Positions 31,931-43,701 of a DNA stretch of 64,000 nt are shown here, piece after piece; position 1 is the stretch's first letter; the number at the start of each line of letters is the position of its first letter. A program made the position numbers and the translations under genes. The stretch lies in assembly GCA_020080175.1 (NCBI GenBank), contig JAGHQL010000036.1:1-64000 (forward strand), read 5' to 3'. The notes below the pieces were generated by a model that was not told the origin of the DNA, made no database searches, and was given only the letters and a program-made list of their open reading frames with translations. This DNA is from Glutinoglossum americanum. Its lineage: Eukaryota > Ascomycota > Geoglossomycetes > Geoglossales > Geoglossaceae.

Positions 31931-34900
31931 ATGAGGAGGCTTTTAATCGTTGCTGCTGTTGATGGATTGGTATTACAGCCACTGGGCCAACGCAATTCGT
32001 TTAATCCGCCAGCCGTGGAAATATCATACAACACAAACTCTATATCGCCTTTGAGAGCGTATAACCCTGACAATGCTGTCAGCAGCTTTGAAGCCCATGG
32101 GGTGGTTGGTATGGAGAACCTTATCCTTCGTATAGATCCTTTCTTCATCGATTGACGGAATATTGTACGAAAGGCCTTTTGAACGTATCGTCAAACTCAT
32201 TCTTGATTACCATATCCGGGCGACAACAGGTGGCCCAAATACGAGGAAAGTCAATATTTGTGATTACAGGAGTTGCGCTCATACCCCTCGCATCCCAAGC
32301 AGAAGCTAGTGCTGCAATCATAGAAACCAGAGATTCATTTCAAAGGAGCCATAAAATTGTTGGCGAAGTAGGGGAGCATATAGACGGTAGTGACTCATCC
32401 AGCGAATCTACGGACGGAAATGGAGAATTCAGTGATGATGACTTGTGTGTACCCACACCTCCTGAGCTACTTCCAGACACTGGTGGTCCAAGATTTCGTC
32501 AGAGGAGAACAAGTATTGCTGAGGATGTCATTGGCAAGAAAGGGCTATATGGACGATTTGCGGAGAAGTGGTTCTCTAGGAAAGGTTGGGACATGGAGAA
32601 AATGCGTATGCAGGGCATGAGTACTGAAGACGGTGTGAAAGGGGAAGAATTACCAGTCAAAAAGGGGGATGCAGCCTTAATAAAATCCGTGGATATCGAT
32701 AGGCCTGTTCGGCCGTTAGGGAGTGAGGGCCAGAACAAAGAGCAAGTCATGCCTGAAGCAGGTGGTGTTGGTAGGCCCCCAGACGGTGCAGCAAGTACAC
32801 TTCTACCGAAGTTGCTTCGAACTACGAAGTTACTCCTGGGATCTTCTCGGGGTTTCTTCTATTCATATGACCACGATATTACGCGAAACCTTGAAAGCCA
32901 GGACCCAAATGTATCAGGGATTCCATTATATAAGGTTGCGGACCCTTTGGTAAGCTTTATTTCCCTCCACAACTACCATGTAGAGAGTCAAACCAGAAAA
33001 TTTGACCTTGGTCATCAGTATTTTTGGAATCGCCATCTTGTTCTCCCGTTTATTGAGGCTGGGCAGCACGCTCTAGTTCTTCCTATCATGCAAGGATTTG
33101 TCGGCCAACGAACCTTTTCTGTTTCTTCACCTATACGGGGTATAACTGCAAAAACAAAGGATCCGGCATCAGATAAAGTCGAGGCAAATGAACACGGCGG
33201 CCTGTTGCAGGAGGAAACCCGCGACGCCAGCGATACGGAGCTTCTTTTGACGTTAATCTCAAGGCGCTCTGTCAAACGGGCTGGCCTTCGCTACCTTCGT
33301 CGAGGGGTGGATGATGGCGGGAATACTGCGAACTCCGTCGAGACGGAGCAGATACTTTCCGGTCCGTTATGGTCCCCATGTGGGAAGGTATATTCCTTCG
33401 TACAGATGCGCGGCTCAATTCCCTTGTATTTCACTCAGTCTCCGTACTCACTCAAACCGGTCCCTATAATACAACATTCCCCCAGCATAAATCAGTCCGC
33501 ATTCAAGAAGCATTTCTCGAACCTAGCTGGTAGATATGGCGACATCCAAGTTGTATCTCTGGTTGAAAAAAATGGTATTGAGGCTCAAGTAGGCATGGAA
33601 TACCAGAAAAACATTGATATCCTTAACCACGAAGGTGGTGCAGCGGGTGCCAATGCCAGGTTTGAATGGTTTGACTTCCATGCTGGTAATCTAGATTCGA
33701 ATTTCCCCATTAGTCGAGTTTTAAATGCTAATAGTGCTGTAGTATGCCGGGGAATGAAGTTTGAAAAAGTGAGCCTCCTAGTAGACTCGCTTGGCCATGT
33801 ACTTGATGAATTCGGGTGCACCATAAAGATTGGTGAGAAAACCCAGATCAGACAAAGAGGGTAAATTGTCTTCCTTAGCCTATGTTGGTGAAAGGGAGCT
33901 GAACTGGCGAGTGCATGACAGTGTGTTACGGACCAATTGCATGGACTGTTTGGACCGGACTAATGTGGTACAAAGCGCCTGCGGAAGGAGAGGTGAAACG
34001 CCCCATATCTAGTAAGGTGTAAACAATGATTGATTTGAATAGCTTTGGAATCTCAATTGGGGGTGGAAGGCCTAGATTTTGATGCCAACCATGCACAGTG
34101 GTTTGACATGCTGTGGGCCGACAATGGAGACGCTATATCTAAGGTATGTACGGGTCGGATCGGCGCTGTGGGTCCTGCTAACCACTTATATAGCAATACG
34201 CCTCAACTGCCGCACTGAAGGGAGATTTCACTCGTACCCGAAAACGGGATTATCGGGGAGCTCTTAACGACTTTGGCCTCTCGCTCTCCAGATATTTTAA
34301 CAACATTATCGGTGATTACTTTACCCAAGCGGCCATTGACTACCTCCTCGGAAACGTCACTTCCCAGGTCTTCGAAGAGTTTGAAGCAGACATGATGACT
34401 GCCGACCCTGCGATCTCGATGAGAAGGGTTCGTCAGGACGCAAGTAAGCTAAGGGGACACTTAACCAATCTTCATTTTACTTCTGGTAACCGTTTGCGTA
34501 GTCGAAACTAGTTCAAAAATCGTCATCGCCGATGAATCGGAAGAGCTGGTCGACGGGTGGACCCTATTGGCACCAAAGGAGAAGAACTCCACGTATGTGT
34601 TGAAAGTGCGCTGGAACTTCCACGGGTAGCTAATTCCCCTTCCCACCTTAGGCGATCCTTCCCATTCGAAGAAAGCGTTCTACTGCTCACCAGCGCTGCG
34701 CTATATGCCTGCCGCCTCGACTGGAACGTAGAAAAGGTCTCTAGCTTCGAGCGCGTGGACCTCCGACACGTACAGTCCTTGGACTTTGGGACTTACATCA
34801 CCTCCACCCTGGCGCCAGCGCACACCGATGAAAAGCGAAACGTCGGGCTCATAGTAACATACAAGCCAGGAAGAGGGGACGTTGTCCGCATCAACACTCG

Positions 34901-35309
34901 CTCACTGAAAAGTATACTCCCTTGGACGGACGAGCCGAGGGAAGGCACTCCCGTTATCGGCGAGCCTTCCGCTGCTCGGGACACCGCACACGAAACTACA
35001 TCCGATTCCTTTGAGAACAGGAATCCAGACACTCGCATCCTAGCATTCAAAGCTATACTCATCACCCGCTCCCTAGCTACCCCTGAACCCCCCGTGACTG
35101 AACTCGAACTCACACGCAGTATCTGCGAGAAAATCGAAAGGGCAGCTATGGCTGGAGAATTGGTTATGGCGGAGGGCGATAGCGGCGGCGGCGCGGGGGT
35201 TAAGGGCATGGTGAGGGAGAGGGCTATCATCTCGTTGGCGGAGGCGAAGAGGAGCACAGGGTTGTTGGAGCGGGTTGGGTATGAACTGAAGAGGCTGGTT
35301 TGGGCGTAG
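31931..35309 (+). CDS. Sac-domain phosphoinositide phosphatase with hSac2 domain, 1016 aa
   Basis: Predicted to dephosphorylate phosphoinositides on endomembranes. Exons 31931..32108, 32174..33832, 33879..33992, 34043..34143, 34194..34443, 34502..34592, 34652..35309 (1017 codons). The N-terminal half of the Sac domain starts at residue 1 (RRLLIVAAVDGLVLQPL) and is interrupted by an acidic/Ser-rich insert (about residues 110-230). The catalytic CX5R(T) motif is intact in LRTNCMDCLDRTNVVQSA, with Cys near residue 633. After it come the family block GLDFDANHAQWFDMLWAD and a C-terminal hSac2/INPP5F-like region (FPFEESVLLLTSAALYACR; TYITSTLAPAHTDEKRNVG). It is one of the larger fungal Sac proteins, not Sac1: no C-terminal membrane anchor is visible. 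Exon junctions were set by family-conserved residues; the frame closes. Confidence 0.92.
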
Positions 35310-36012
35310 ACCGGGTTGGTGGGTTTTGACCTCGGAGGCTGTTGCGGGGGTAATACACGCATGGGGTTATCGCAGATACCAGGCTACTTGATCCGATTTT
35401 ACTCGTCTCCATTATACCCAATATCTCAAAAAAAAAAAAAACCTCAACGCTTACTGTTCTCGTTCCTCTGCATTACCTGGTCGAGATCCATGGGTGCGAT
35501 TGCCTACCCCTGAACCTAATCTATTAACCTTGACACGTCAAACGCCGAATATAAATCTCGCCTTGGACGAACAAGGAAGCCCGTGGTAGAGAACCGAGTC
35601 TTGAATTGACATGCTAGGGATGAATTTTTTTTTTTAAAAAAAAAAAACAACCAGTTTCCTCTTTTCTTTTCCAGTTCTTTCTGATTCGGGGAGGGAAAGA
35701 AAAAAAAACTATACAAGTAAAAAGGGAGAATATATGCGTTACATACCCGGCGATCGTACGGGATAAAAAAAATAAAAAGAAGGAAATTCAAAGAACGCTT
35801 CCCGGAAATACATAGGTATCACAAAAAGCCCCAATTTTTTTTTTGAAGGGGCCTAGCAAAGTTTTCCCATGCGAAACAGGGGGAGGGAAGAGAAGGGGAG
35901 TCAGAATGCCGTGGAAGAAGAGTTAAAAAGGGAAAAAAGTTTTGCCACACCACCCCGCTAAACGCCACGCCAACAAGACATCACTTTCTAAAAAGGTTTT
36001 TTTTCGTTTTTA
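35310..36012. terminator. Convergent 3' region with A/T hairpin tracts
   Basis: Shared downstream region of the Sac gene (+) and pde1 (-). It is full of homopolymers: an A12 run at about 35430, a T11-A12 near-perfect inverted pair at about 35625-35647, A-runs at 35700-35709 and 35765-35780, and a T9 run at 35835. These fit bidirectional polyadenylation/termination in a tight convergent pair, though no signal is proven. No gene. Confidence 0.45.
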
Positions 36013-37787
36013 TCAAAGCCAAAAGGACGCCCCGGTTTTTGATATGATGAAGTTACAGCCCAACCCGGCTTCGGCCTCGTGGTTCCGCAGACACTCTAGT
36101 ATATTTCGCCCGGCGTCGTGGCCGTCTCTCAATGTATCTTTCATGTGGATGATCACGATAGGTAAGTCTTCCAGTGGACGTGAACCCGATGATCCTCCTC
36201 GCTCGTGTATCGAAGGGCTGGAAGCTGCATATGTAGGCTTTGGTGACTCGTTAGAATCGTTAAGTATTCCTTCCGGTGGTGAGCCTAGGGCTATCCATTC
36301 GTCAATCGCGTTGGGTTCCTTGGTGCGGTCCGAGTCTGCCTGGGTGCTGTCAGGCGTACCTACGCCTCGCTCCTGGCTTCGCCGTGCCGTGCGATGGGGA
36401 TTCCGAGCACGGCGGTATCTGGCTTCTGCGTCGTGACAGAGCTTCAACCCGATGCTTTGCCGTTTTCTTTTGCGCTTGGTATGTCTGCAAACTTCGACTT
36501 TGCCGGCAAGAACCTTGAGCTCTTCGATGAGATGTCGAGGTGCGAGGTGGCCAAATAAAGTCTGGTCCGACTGCGAGTCGTCGAAAGAGCATTCGATGAA
36601 GATGCCCGCTAACATACCTGACGCTATTTTCGACGCCGCTTCTGCCCAAACGCTTGCAGTTCTGGGGGAGAGTGACAAGGAGTCTGGTTCCACATCCCCA
36701 AATATCAGGACTTCTCGTCCGGACGCTACATCTTTGATAAAGAATGCAGTGCTATCGTACACACATGGTTTCTCTAAGGTGTGGGTACGCGCGGCCATCA
36801 ATCTGTCGGAATCCGGCCCCGGCGACAAAGGCTCCCGAGCCGCAGCTGCGGTAGTCGCTGCGGACATCTCAGTATGCAGTCCAGCGCTGCTGCCTCTGTG
36901 GCTATGAGCCTTCATACAATGGCCATGACTTATGCTCCAGCTCTTGACGCTGAGGCCGTCGCAAACTTCTACGTAACCTCTGCTTTCTCCGACTTCCAGG
37001 GCTGCATTCCCGGCTTCGGTGAGGCGCGTATAGGTTATTAGACCCACGCCACCATTCTCATCTGAAAGATTCGGCCATATTATATCGTTGAAAATATGTC
37101 TCTTAATTGCATCAATGGTTGAAGGAAGGGCTGCAACTCGTTTCGGTCGCGAGGTCTCTTGAAGGGATGCGGTGTTTACCACAAATCCAGAGATATGATC
37201 TAGATGTGGGTGTGTGATGAGATATGTAGACACCATCTCCCGAGTGATAAAGGCAGCGTTTGCTCGCGCGCTTTCGTGAGGAAACTCGAGGCCTGCAAAT
37301 GGCCCCTCTTTCGTAGATATCGTTAGTTGTGTCGGCACTTCGGAGGTGGCACGAAGTTTATCCATTTCACCATCGTTCCGGCAAATGCGAACCGAAGAGC
37401 GGGGAGAAGTCGGATTAGATAGTGTTGCATTGGTCCCGTTTGACGGTTTCCGCCTTTCCCGAGTGACTGTCGAACTCTGGGGGTTTTCGGGGAAAGGTTT
37501 TGGAGGCAGAGAGTTTTCCAGTATCCGAACGATTGCTGCCAGGTGTATTCCTGCGTCAACAGCCAACACCGAGCCCCTTGCCCAGTTTTTGGCAATCGAT
37601 CGCACAAGGAGGCCGGTTACATTGTCTTCTCTCGGGCCTCCCCCTGAACCCTTTGTGAACACGACTCGTCAGCATTTCTTCCGCGGGCAAGAACAAACAA
37701 AAACAGGACGAAAAGTGGAGCTATGCAAACTACAACAGCCGCTACTAAATGTAAATGTCCTGAGCGCGACCAGGGCAGCCGAGACAT
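36013..37787 (-). CDS. pde1: 3',5'-cyclic-nucleotide phosphodiesterase, class II (low-affinity Pde1), 559 aa
   Basis: Hydrolyses cAMP and so damps PKA signalling. Exons: complement(join(36013..37650,37746..37787)), 560 codons. It has a metallo-beta-lactamase-like fold with the class II signature THPHLDHISGF (HPHLDH at about 161-166), a leading GSGGGPREDN block and downstream conserved pieces (SWSISHGH, CVYDSTAFF, LIFGDVEPDS, GIFIECSFDDSQSDQTLFGH). Two low-complexity insertions are seen: a Ser/Arg-rich one at about 70-120 and a basic/acidic one near 425-500. The short first exon (MSRLPWSRSGHLHL) was placed by matching phase to the GSGGGP block with a CTGAC branch 17 bases before the acceptor. 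It is the least certain part; the rest of the gene is secure. Confidence 0.93.
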
Positions 37788-39735
37788 GCGCTAGGCACTT
37801 TCATGCATATTTTTACGAGTAGTAGCATAGTCGATGTTCAATCACGTTGGAAAAGGGCTTAATTTGGTCAAAAACAATACAACCTGACTATTAAAAAAAG
37901 GGTCGCGATCAATCTTACCAGAACTATCACCTGAAAAGTCGGTGACTTGCCCGGAGACTCCCCAGAGCCCTCCTCATCGTCTTTCATGGAGGCGAGCTCC
38001 CAGATCTGCCCGAACACCTAGTGCCGGAACCGCGAACCCTATGTGTCTCAAATCTACCGCGAAGATGCGAGTATATCGAGCGACTATTTGCGCCCACAAC
38101 AGGAGATACGAGGCTAGTCGCAATTCCCCACGACGTCGTGCACGGAAGCAAACAATTGTCCGAATGACACAGTAAACCCTGGATCAGCTTTCGGCGATAG
38201 TGCACGCGGGATCTTGTGTTTCGACGAGTACCAGTAGGAACTCTTGCGGATGCGGCTTCCCGACGAGAGGGTTTTGACACTGCTGCTTCCCGCTAAACGA
38301 TCGATGCAACGGCGTTTTGGTAATTATTTAAGTAATGGAGGTCTCCCTAACGGATTTCGCAAGAGTCTGGAGGATTGCAAGACGAATTAGCCAGTCGGGC
38401 CCTCTCTACCATCCTCAAGCCTTGGAGGACGACCCACTCTAAGAAAGCAGACAGACAGGGCCCTTTGGAGGCACCGACGAGCAACTTTCTAATCGCGATA
38501 ACGCAGTCGCAGTTTTAGGAAATTACCCGGGGACAATATACAGCGGCAGCAGACGGTGCTGGTGGTGTTGACGCTTAGGGAAGGGTCTGGGCGAAGGAAG
38601 AGCAGAGAGTCTGGCGAGACAATGGAAACATATGGGAGGGCGTCTAGGGTGTCTGGGCGGGTGTGCTAGGCGTTGTGTCTAGGCGTTGTGTGTTTTCTTG
38701 GTGAAGGCGGTTAGCGGGATTCGCAAACAGACCAAACCCAAACCTAAATAACCCCGGTCGGAGGCATCGATCGTTGGGGGAGCCTCAAACAAATTGTTTT
38801 GGATGCGCGGGCCGGCTTTATATCCCCAGTGGAGACTTGAGTCTCCAGTATACACACGCATACCGGCCCATGTGCTGTCCTGGCTGACTGGAGGATCGTG
38901 CACCCCAATCTTGAGTCCCTCGTCATGGTTGCCCGTAGGCGGGACGTGGCACTGCGAGATCAACCCCGGCCCGATCCTCCAACCTCAGCTCGCGGTGGCT
39001 GCTCTGCCCACTGGCCACGATGTTCTAGAAGCCTACTCGCTTGGGCATGGTTGGGGGCAGTGCACGCGCACCATTAGCGGTTAGCGGGTGAATGGCGAGT
39101 GGCGAATGGGGAGTAGGCACTGGCCAGGCCACAGGCCCAGCGAACCGTTGAGTCGTCGAGTCACGCGCCCAGCTTTTAGGCGGCATCGACGCATCAAGGG
39201 CCGCTAGAAGCCCCATGGAACATGCATGGCCACACCCATGCGCGTCGACTCCACTCGACTCCACTCGACTCCACTGGCGTGCAATACGCTTTTCAATATG
39301 AGTACATGCGCTGCATACATACTACGTACTCGACCATAAAACCTCCGTACAACAAGAGTACCCTTAAGCCACGTCTTGGGAGAGGCTGACCAACGCGTTT
39401 GGGAAAGTCAAATGGTTGCCTTTCGCAGCATCACACGGCGTCCCAGGCAGTCATATCGCATCAGATGACGGCTTGGTCGGAGGACGAGTGGTATGCGGGA
39501 GTACTCATACATGATCGCAGTTGTTACAGTATCAACGGCCGACATATGCAATTTTCAAAATGGCGCTGTCCAGCTCGCAAACCCGTCCCCCCCGCACCCG
39601 ATAAGAAAACTCCAATAAAAAATGTCTGTGCCACGCTGACCCTTTTTTTCGCGATAAAACTGAAAAAACTCCATGCGCCATCGACCGCTAACATCAAAAC
39701 AGCTCATATATCAACAAAATGTACGTTGCGTCGCG
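37788..39735. other. Intergenic between pde1 and ssh4
   Basis: A 1.9-kb spacer. It has a direct repeat CTAGGCGTTGTGT (two copies, about 38667-38692), a 10-base tandem repeat (CGACTCCACT, about three copies, 39243-39275) and AT-rich sequence near 39600-39720. Short frames exist on both strands but none has a recognisable domain or codon signal. No gene supported. Confidence 0.4.
39243..39275. repeat. Short tandem repeat, 10-base unit
   Basis: Three head-to-tail copies of CGACTCCACT in an intergenic stretch. Minor microsatellite-like feature. Confidence 0.8.
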
Positions 39736-41406
39736 CTATGGCCTCGACGTTCTAGTGTTACTTCTCTCTCTATTCGGGTCGTTCGCTACTGCCGCGTCGT
39801 AACTTGGTATTGGCGGTCGTTGGGGGGAGAGTGTGTCTTCGTGTGCCCTTCGTTCATGCACGCTTCCAGCAATGGAGTGTTCCGGGCTGGTATATTCCGG
39901 GGGTGGTAGGACGTTGTCGGAAAAACCCAATCCGTGCGTTGCCCGCGCGCCTTCAGTTGCATTGCTGCCACTCCCTTCCCCTACATCTTCGTTTGACGGT
40001 ATATGCGATAACTGAGCTAGGGATATGTCGGTGGGTGACCTTGCTGGACCTGGACTTGTTGGGAGCCCATGTCTGAAATTGCCGCTCCTCGTCCTAGAAT
40101 GGCCTGCACCCAAATAGGCACCTTGTCCGCTCTGGGTCCCCTCTCTTCCGGCCTCAAGTAGGATACTGCCTTGTTCGCTACCATAAGGCGGCGGAGGGGC
40201 AAGGCTTCCGGTCATTGGGGCCAACCCCCACTTCTTCACGTTTGCCTCAATGAAGACGAAACCCATCTGCCCAAAGTTGACGTGCACAGTACAAGGTCCG
40301 TTTGCACCAACAGTTGGGAAAAGGTTTTGTGATTTAAGGCCATGAGCAATGTCGTCAAGCTTCTTCCCGTTTCGGGTAAAGAATACTGTTCCGGTCCGCG
40401 GCCTGTAGCCCACACCAATCACATCGCCCTGTGTGAAATGAGGAGCATAACTTGTGGGGGCAAATGGCTGATTGTGTCTTCTGTGGCCCGTTGATGTGTA
40501 TGCTACAGAGTGTTTGTGGTAGCCTAACATACGTCTCAGCAGCGGCATATGGGCGTTGCCACGATCATAGAAATCTACTTACCAGGTAGTCTGAACAGTG
40601 GATAAGGTTTCGTAGTCATTCCAACACTGATGAGGGTCGCCTCCGGTTTGTCGTATATCTTCGCTTCCCAATAGTAGACCTCGTTCTGCTTCGGTACTGG
40701 TAGGTTACTCTGAACGCTACATTCGGAATCGAAGAACTCGATTTCTGTTCTAGCTTCAACAAAGCAGTTTGCTATTTCCAACTCAGGCTCAAACTCCCAC
40801 GCGGATACGCCCTTTTCCTGAATGGCAAGAAATTGTGATAATGAGATATCCGTCTGCATAGACTCTGGAGGGTTGACTTGAACGAATGCTGTTTCGCAGA
40901 TGATCCGTTAGCATGCTTTATGTCAAGCACAGAGAGCTACAGCGTCTTGTTCCGCCGCCACTACAAGAAATGGAGTATGATAGGGCGGTTTTACCTTTTG
41001 CTCTTAGATACTCTGTTCTCTGCAGGTCATCCATCTCTTCTAGCGCCTCTGCCTCTTCTCTCGCAAAAGCTTGCTCATCATCGTATTCACCAGGCCTGCC
41101 AATACGGTCCAGTATAATCCTTCCTCGAGTTGTATACTTGAAAAAGTACACAATGCTGACGATTATCAGCACCAGAAAAGCGGACCCGAACGCTGACAGC
41201 ATCCCGATAAGAATACCCTTTCCTGTGGACCCAACATCGCTCTCATCAAAGAAGCTAGTCCGGCCGGGTATAGGGTCATCGATCATATTGGGCACTAGGG
41301 CCTCAAAGGGTCGGGGTGTCGGTGTAGAGTATGCTGTACCGTCTGATGTCGTCGGAGCCGCGTTCAAGACACCAATAGCGAATCCATCATTCGTGTTAGG
41401 AGGCAT
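39736..41406 (-). CDS. ssh4: Ssh4/Ear1-type SPRY-domain membrane protein, 501 aa
   Basis: Adaptor that brings the ubiquitin ligase Rsp5 (Nedd4 family) to endosomal or vacuolar cargo for sorting into multivesicular bodies. Exons: complement(join(39736..40523,40583..40888,40995..41406)), 502 codons. There is one membrane segment at about 65-89 (GILIGMLSAFGSAFLVLIIV...), then a long acidic linker and a SPRY domain (VYYWEAKIYDKP; YPLFRLPGYHKHSVAY; GDVIGVGYRPRTGTVFFTRN). The C-terminal tail is Pro/Ser-rich and holds two PPxY motifs (PPPPYGSEQ and LPPPEYTSP), the expected docking sites for Rsp5 WW domains. No signal peptide is needed: the N-terminus is short and lumenal as in the yeast protein. Family assignment is firm; which of the Ssh4/Ear1 pair it equals cannot be told. 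Confidence 0.92.
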
Positions 41407-41958
41407 ACTAGCACCTTAGCATGAGGCGGCTTAGCGTGCGAAACTGATATCGATGATGGGAGAATTCTGTCGAGAAGGAAACGTCAGGAAGTCCTGGCTG
41501 TGCGATGCGGGTGGGGTCAGGTAGGGTGACGATATGGTAGTGCACGAGGCCGTAAGAGCGGCACCAACCCTGCGTGTTAAATTGCCACTTCCGCCTGACC
41601 GCGAAAATTGCCTGTATGCCAACAGTCCGACAAATGCGTCGCCAAAGTTCGCAGAAGTGAGAACTAAAATGATGGTGATGATAATGGGTTATAACAGCTG
41701 TTCAAGCCGAGGGGCTCTACTCCCTATGTCATGCAAGACAGCGAGGCAAGTTTCAGACAGCGTACCAAATCCGCCTGGGCTCAGTTACAGAAGCTATTTA
41801 CAGCATGAAACCGCCACGGGGGCAGTCCCGCCTCCGCAAATATACAATCCAGCCTCGCAAATTTAGGCCAAGCGCTAGCAAAGGCAGGAACTTTTGAATG
41901 TCGCGCCTGCTAATGCCGCGTCTACAGAAAATAGGGAAAATAAAGAAAGCCGAGCAGC
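41407..41958. other. Intergenic between uch2 and ssh4
   Basis: Promoter side of ssh4 and 3' side of uch2 (head-to-tail, same strand). Contains only short, overlapping frames. No gene seen. Confidence 0.5.
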
Positions 41959-43111
41959 TTACTCCGATTCGTTCTTCCTCGATTTGCCTTCTAGACGTGC
42001 CGTTGTTTTAGAGCATGCTTCTTCAACCCATTGATCGTATGCCGAATCGCCTTCTCTCAACTTAGATTGAACCACACCCTTCAAGACCTCGTTGATAAAC
42101 CCGACAAAGTTGTGCCTTCGGAGAGCGTTCTCCCACTGCCATGCACTTCTCTTTTGCTTTTCACGGTACAACCAATCTTGATCACCAATCTCCGCTGCTC
42201 GTATCCGAAGGTCCCGAACCATTGCTAAAAGGTTGAAGCGTATCTCATGTGCAGGATATCGGTCAATTCGACGTTGGAGGACCGGAATAACTTTGTCGGG
42301 AAATTCATCGAAAGAGCACGGCCCATGAGAGATAGGCGCTGGTTGTAGTCCATCTAACTCGTAAAGTGCGCCGTTGATCGGGGTATAAGCTATGAAATGA
42401 TAGACATCATCATCTTCCGTGGCCATGCGCTGTGTCTCGTCGACGAAAGGTGAGGATCGTGCGAAAGAGTTATGGACATCTCTAATAAGTTCTGAATTCG
42501 AAAGAGCCTCTCCACGGATCTAGGGACAAGGTACCTGTGAGCCCATATTTATACGCACACAACAGGGCACATGTAATTAAATGGGCCCTACATCTGATGG
42601 AAAGGCTCCGGTGAATTCTCTGAACTCCCTTAGCTGTGGTCCCAGGTCTATCTCCTCCTCTTTATTTAGTAACACCGAGAGAAGAGCTTGGGTGCCGCAA
42701 GCGTTCTGAATGGTTTGAGCGGCAAAAAATAGGTTTTCCGCTGCGTCTAGATCGAAGGAGCCATCTTTAGGCGTACCGGTCGGCTTTTCCCCAGTAGGAT
42801 ACTTGAAGAGAAATATGACACCGTAAACAGGACTGCGAGGTGATTAGCAACCGTCGCTGAATCAAGTTAATATAAAGTATACCTCTGCTGCCTTAAATAA
42901 TCTGCATCCAGGGCTACCAGCTCTTCGAATTGTACATTCTTCACTCCCAGGTTTTCGACCAGATATGTGAAGACGCCCTAGCATATACAAGGTGGGTTTA
43001 GCCAAAAAAAAAAAAGGGTTTGGCCGTATCGAACAAAGGTGCCGAAAACGCTGCTGTAGGGATCGAGACACTCACCGCATCCGACTCGATAGTATTCCAT
43101 CCTCCAGACAT
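41959..43111 (-). CDS. uch2: Ubiquitin C-terminal hydrolase, UCH37/UCHL5 type (Uch2), 310 aa
   Basis: Cysteine deubiquitinase; homologues work on the proteasome lid, trimming ubiquitin from substrates. Exons: complement(join(41959..42519,42592..42832,42883..42977,43076..43111)), 311 codons. It opens MSGGWNTIESDA, typical of the family. The catalytic set is complete: Gln83 and Cys89 in AAQTIQNACGTQA, His165 in DDDVYHFIAY and Asp180 in ALYELDGLQP. A C-terminal extension with the UCH37-like ULD region (NFVGFINEVLKGVVQSK) ends in a charged tail (GKSRKNESE). The ATG at 43111 is supported by the conserved first 12 residues in a 36-base exon. Confidence 0.94.
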
Positions 43112-43701
43112 GCTGGGAGCTAGATCGATAGTGATCTAGAATCGCTCGTATTCTCGTGTTGTGTGATGGCTTGATGGAGGGCACGTTATGCAGGGTAAGA
43201 GGACGTAGACAATCTTAATCGGTAAAATACCAACCGCACTTTTACAAGGTAATATTGAATTGAAGATGTTAAGCTACACTTTTTGAGTACAAAAGCTATG
43301 ACATATCAAGGGTCGAGGTGAAATCCCCGAAAATGCATAACGCCACATACAAATCATCATAGTTCCCAAGTCCTGATACCGATGCTTTCAGCCTTAGAAA
43401 TGCTGTTAAAGACTGGTATCCACGCCTTGAATGCATAAAATTCCGCCCCTCAGGATATGGGATTGAAAACAACATCTCCGCCCTTCGAATCGATAATCTA
43501 TTCCGTGACTTCGTAACGCTGGAGCCTACGCGGCTGCCCATGGCCCACCTTTTTAAGCCTGAACCTCCCAGTATTCCCAAGACCATCAACTCAGGCCTTA
43601 CTTTCATTTCGGGTATAGTGTTTTAGACTTCGGGACTAGCTGGCCTTGAGGGGTGGAGTCGACTCCTTGTGGATCTCTGGACAACACTCTCAGCCCTGCT
43701 A
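43112..43701. other. Intergenic with two overlapping unassigned frames
   Basis: Between uch2 and the Zn2Cys6 gene. A minus-strand frame with its own ATG (43607-43296, 103 aa, MKVRPELMVLGILGGSG...) lies opposite a plus-strand open stretch (about 43363-43626) whose translation looks natural (LRNAVKDWYPRLECIKF, LFRDFVTLEP) but has no early ATG. Only one, if either, can be coding; I cannot decide. No family recognised in either. Confidence 0.3.

Noticed and set aside
34557-34651. Start of a separate gene at 34557
   Set aside because: This frame is continuous with the last Sac exon; the part before 34652 is explained by the preceding exon and a GTATGT...TTAG intron.
36452-36907. 151-codon plus-strand frame inside pde1
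   Set aside because: Antisense shadow of the phosphodiesterase exon, which has clear catalytic motifs in its own frame.
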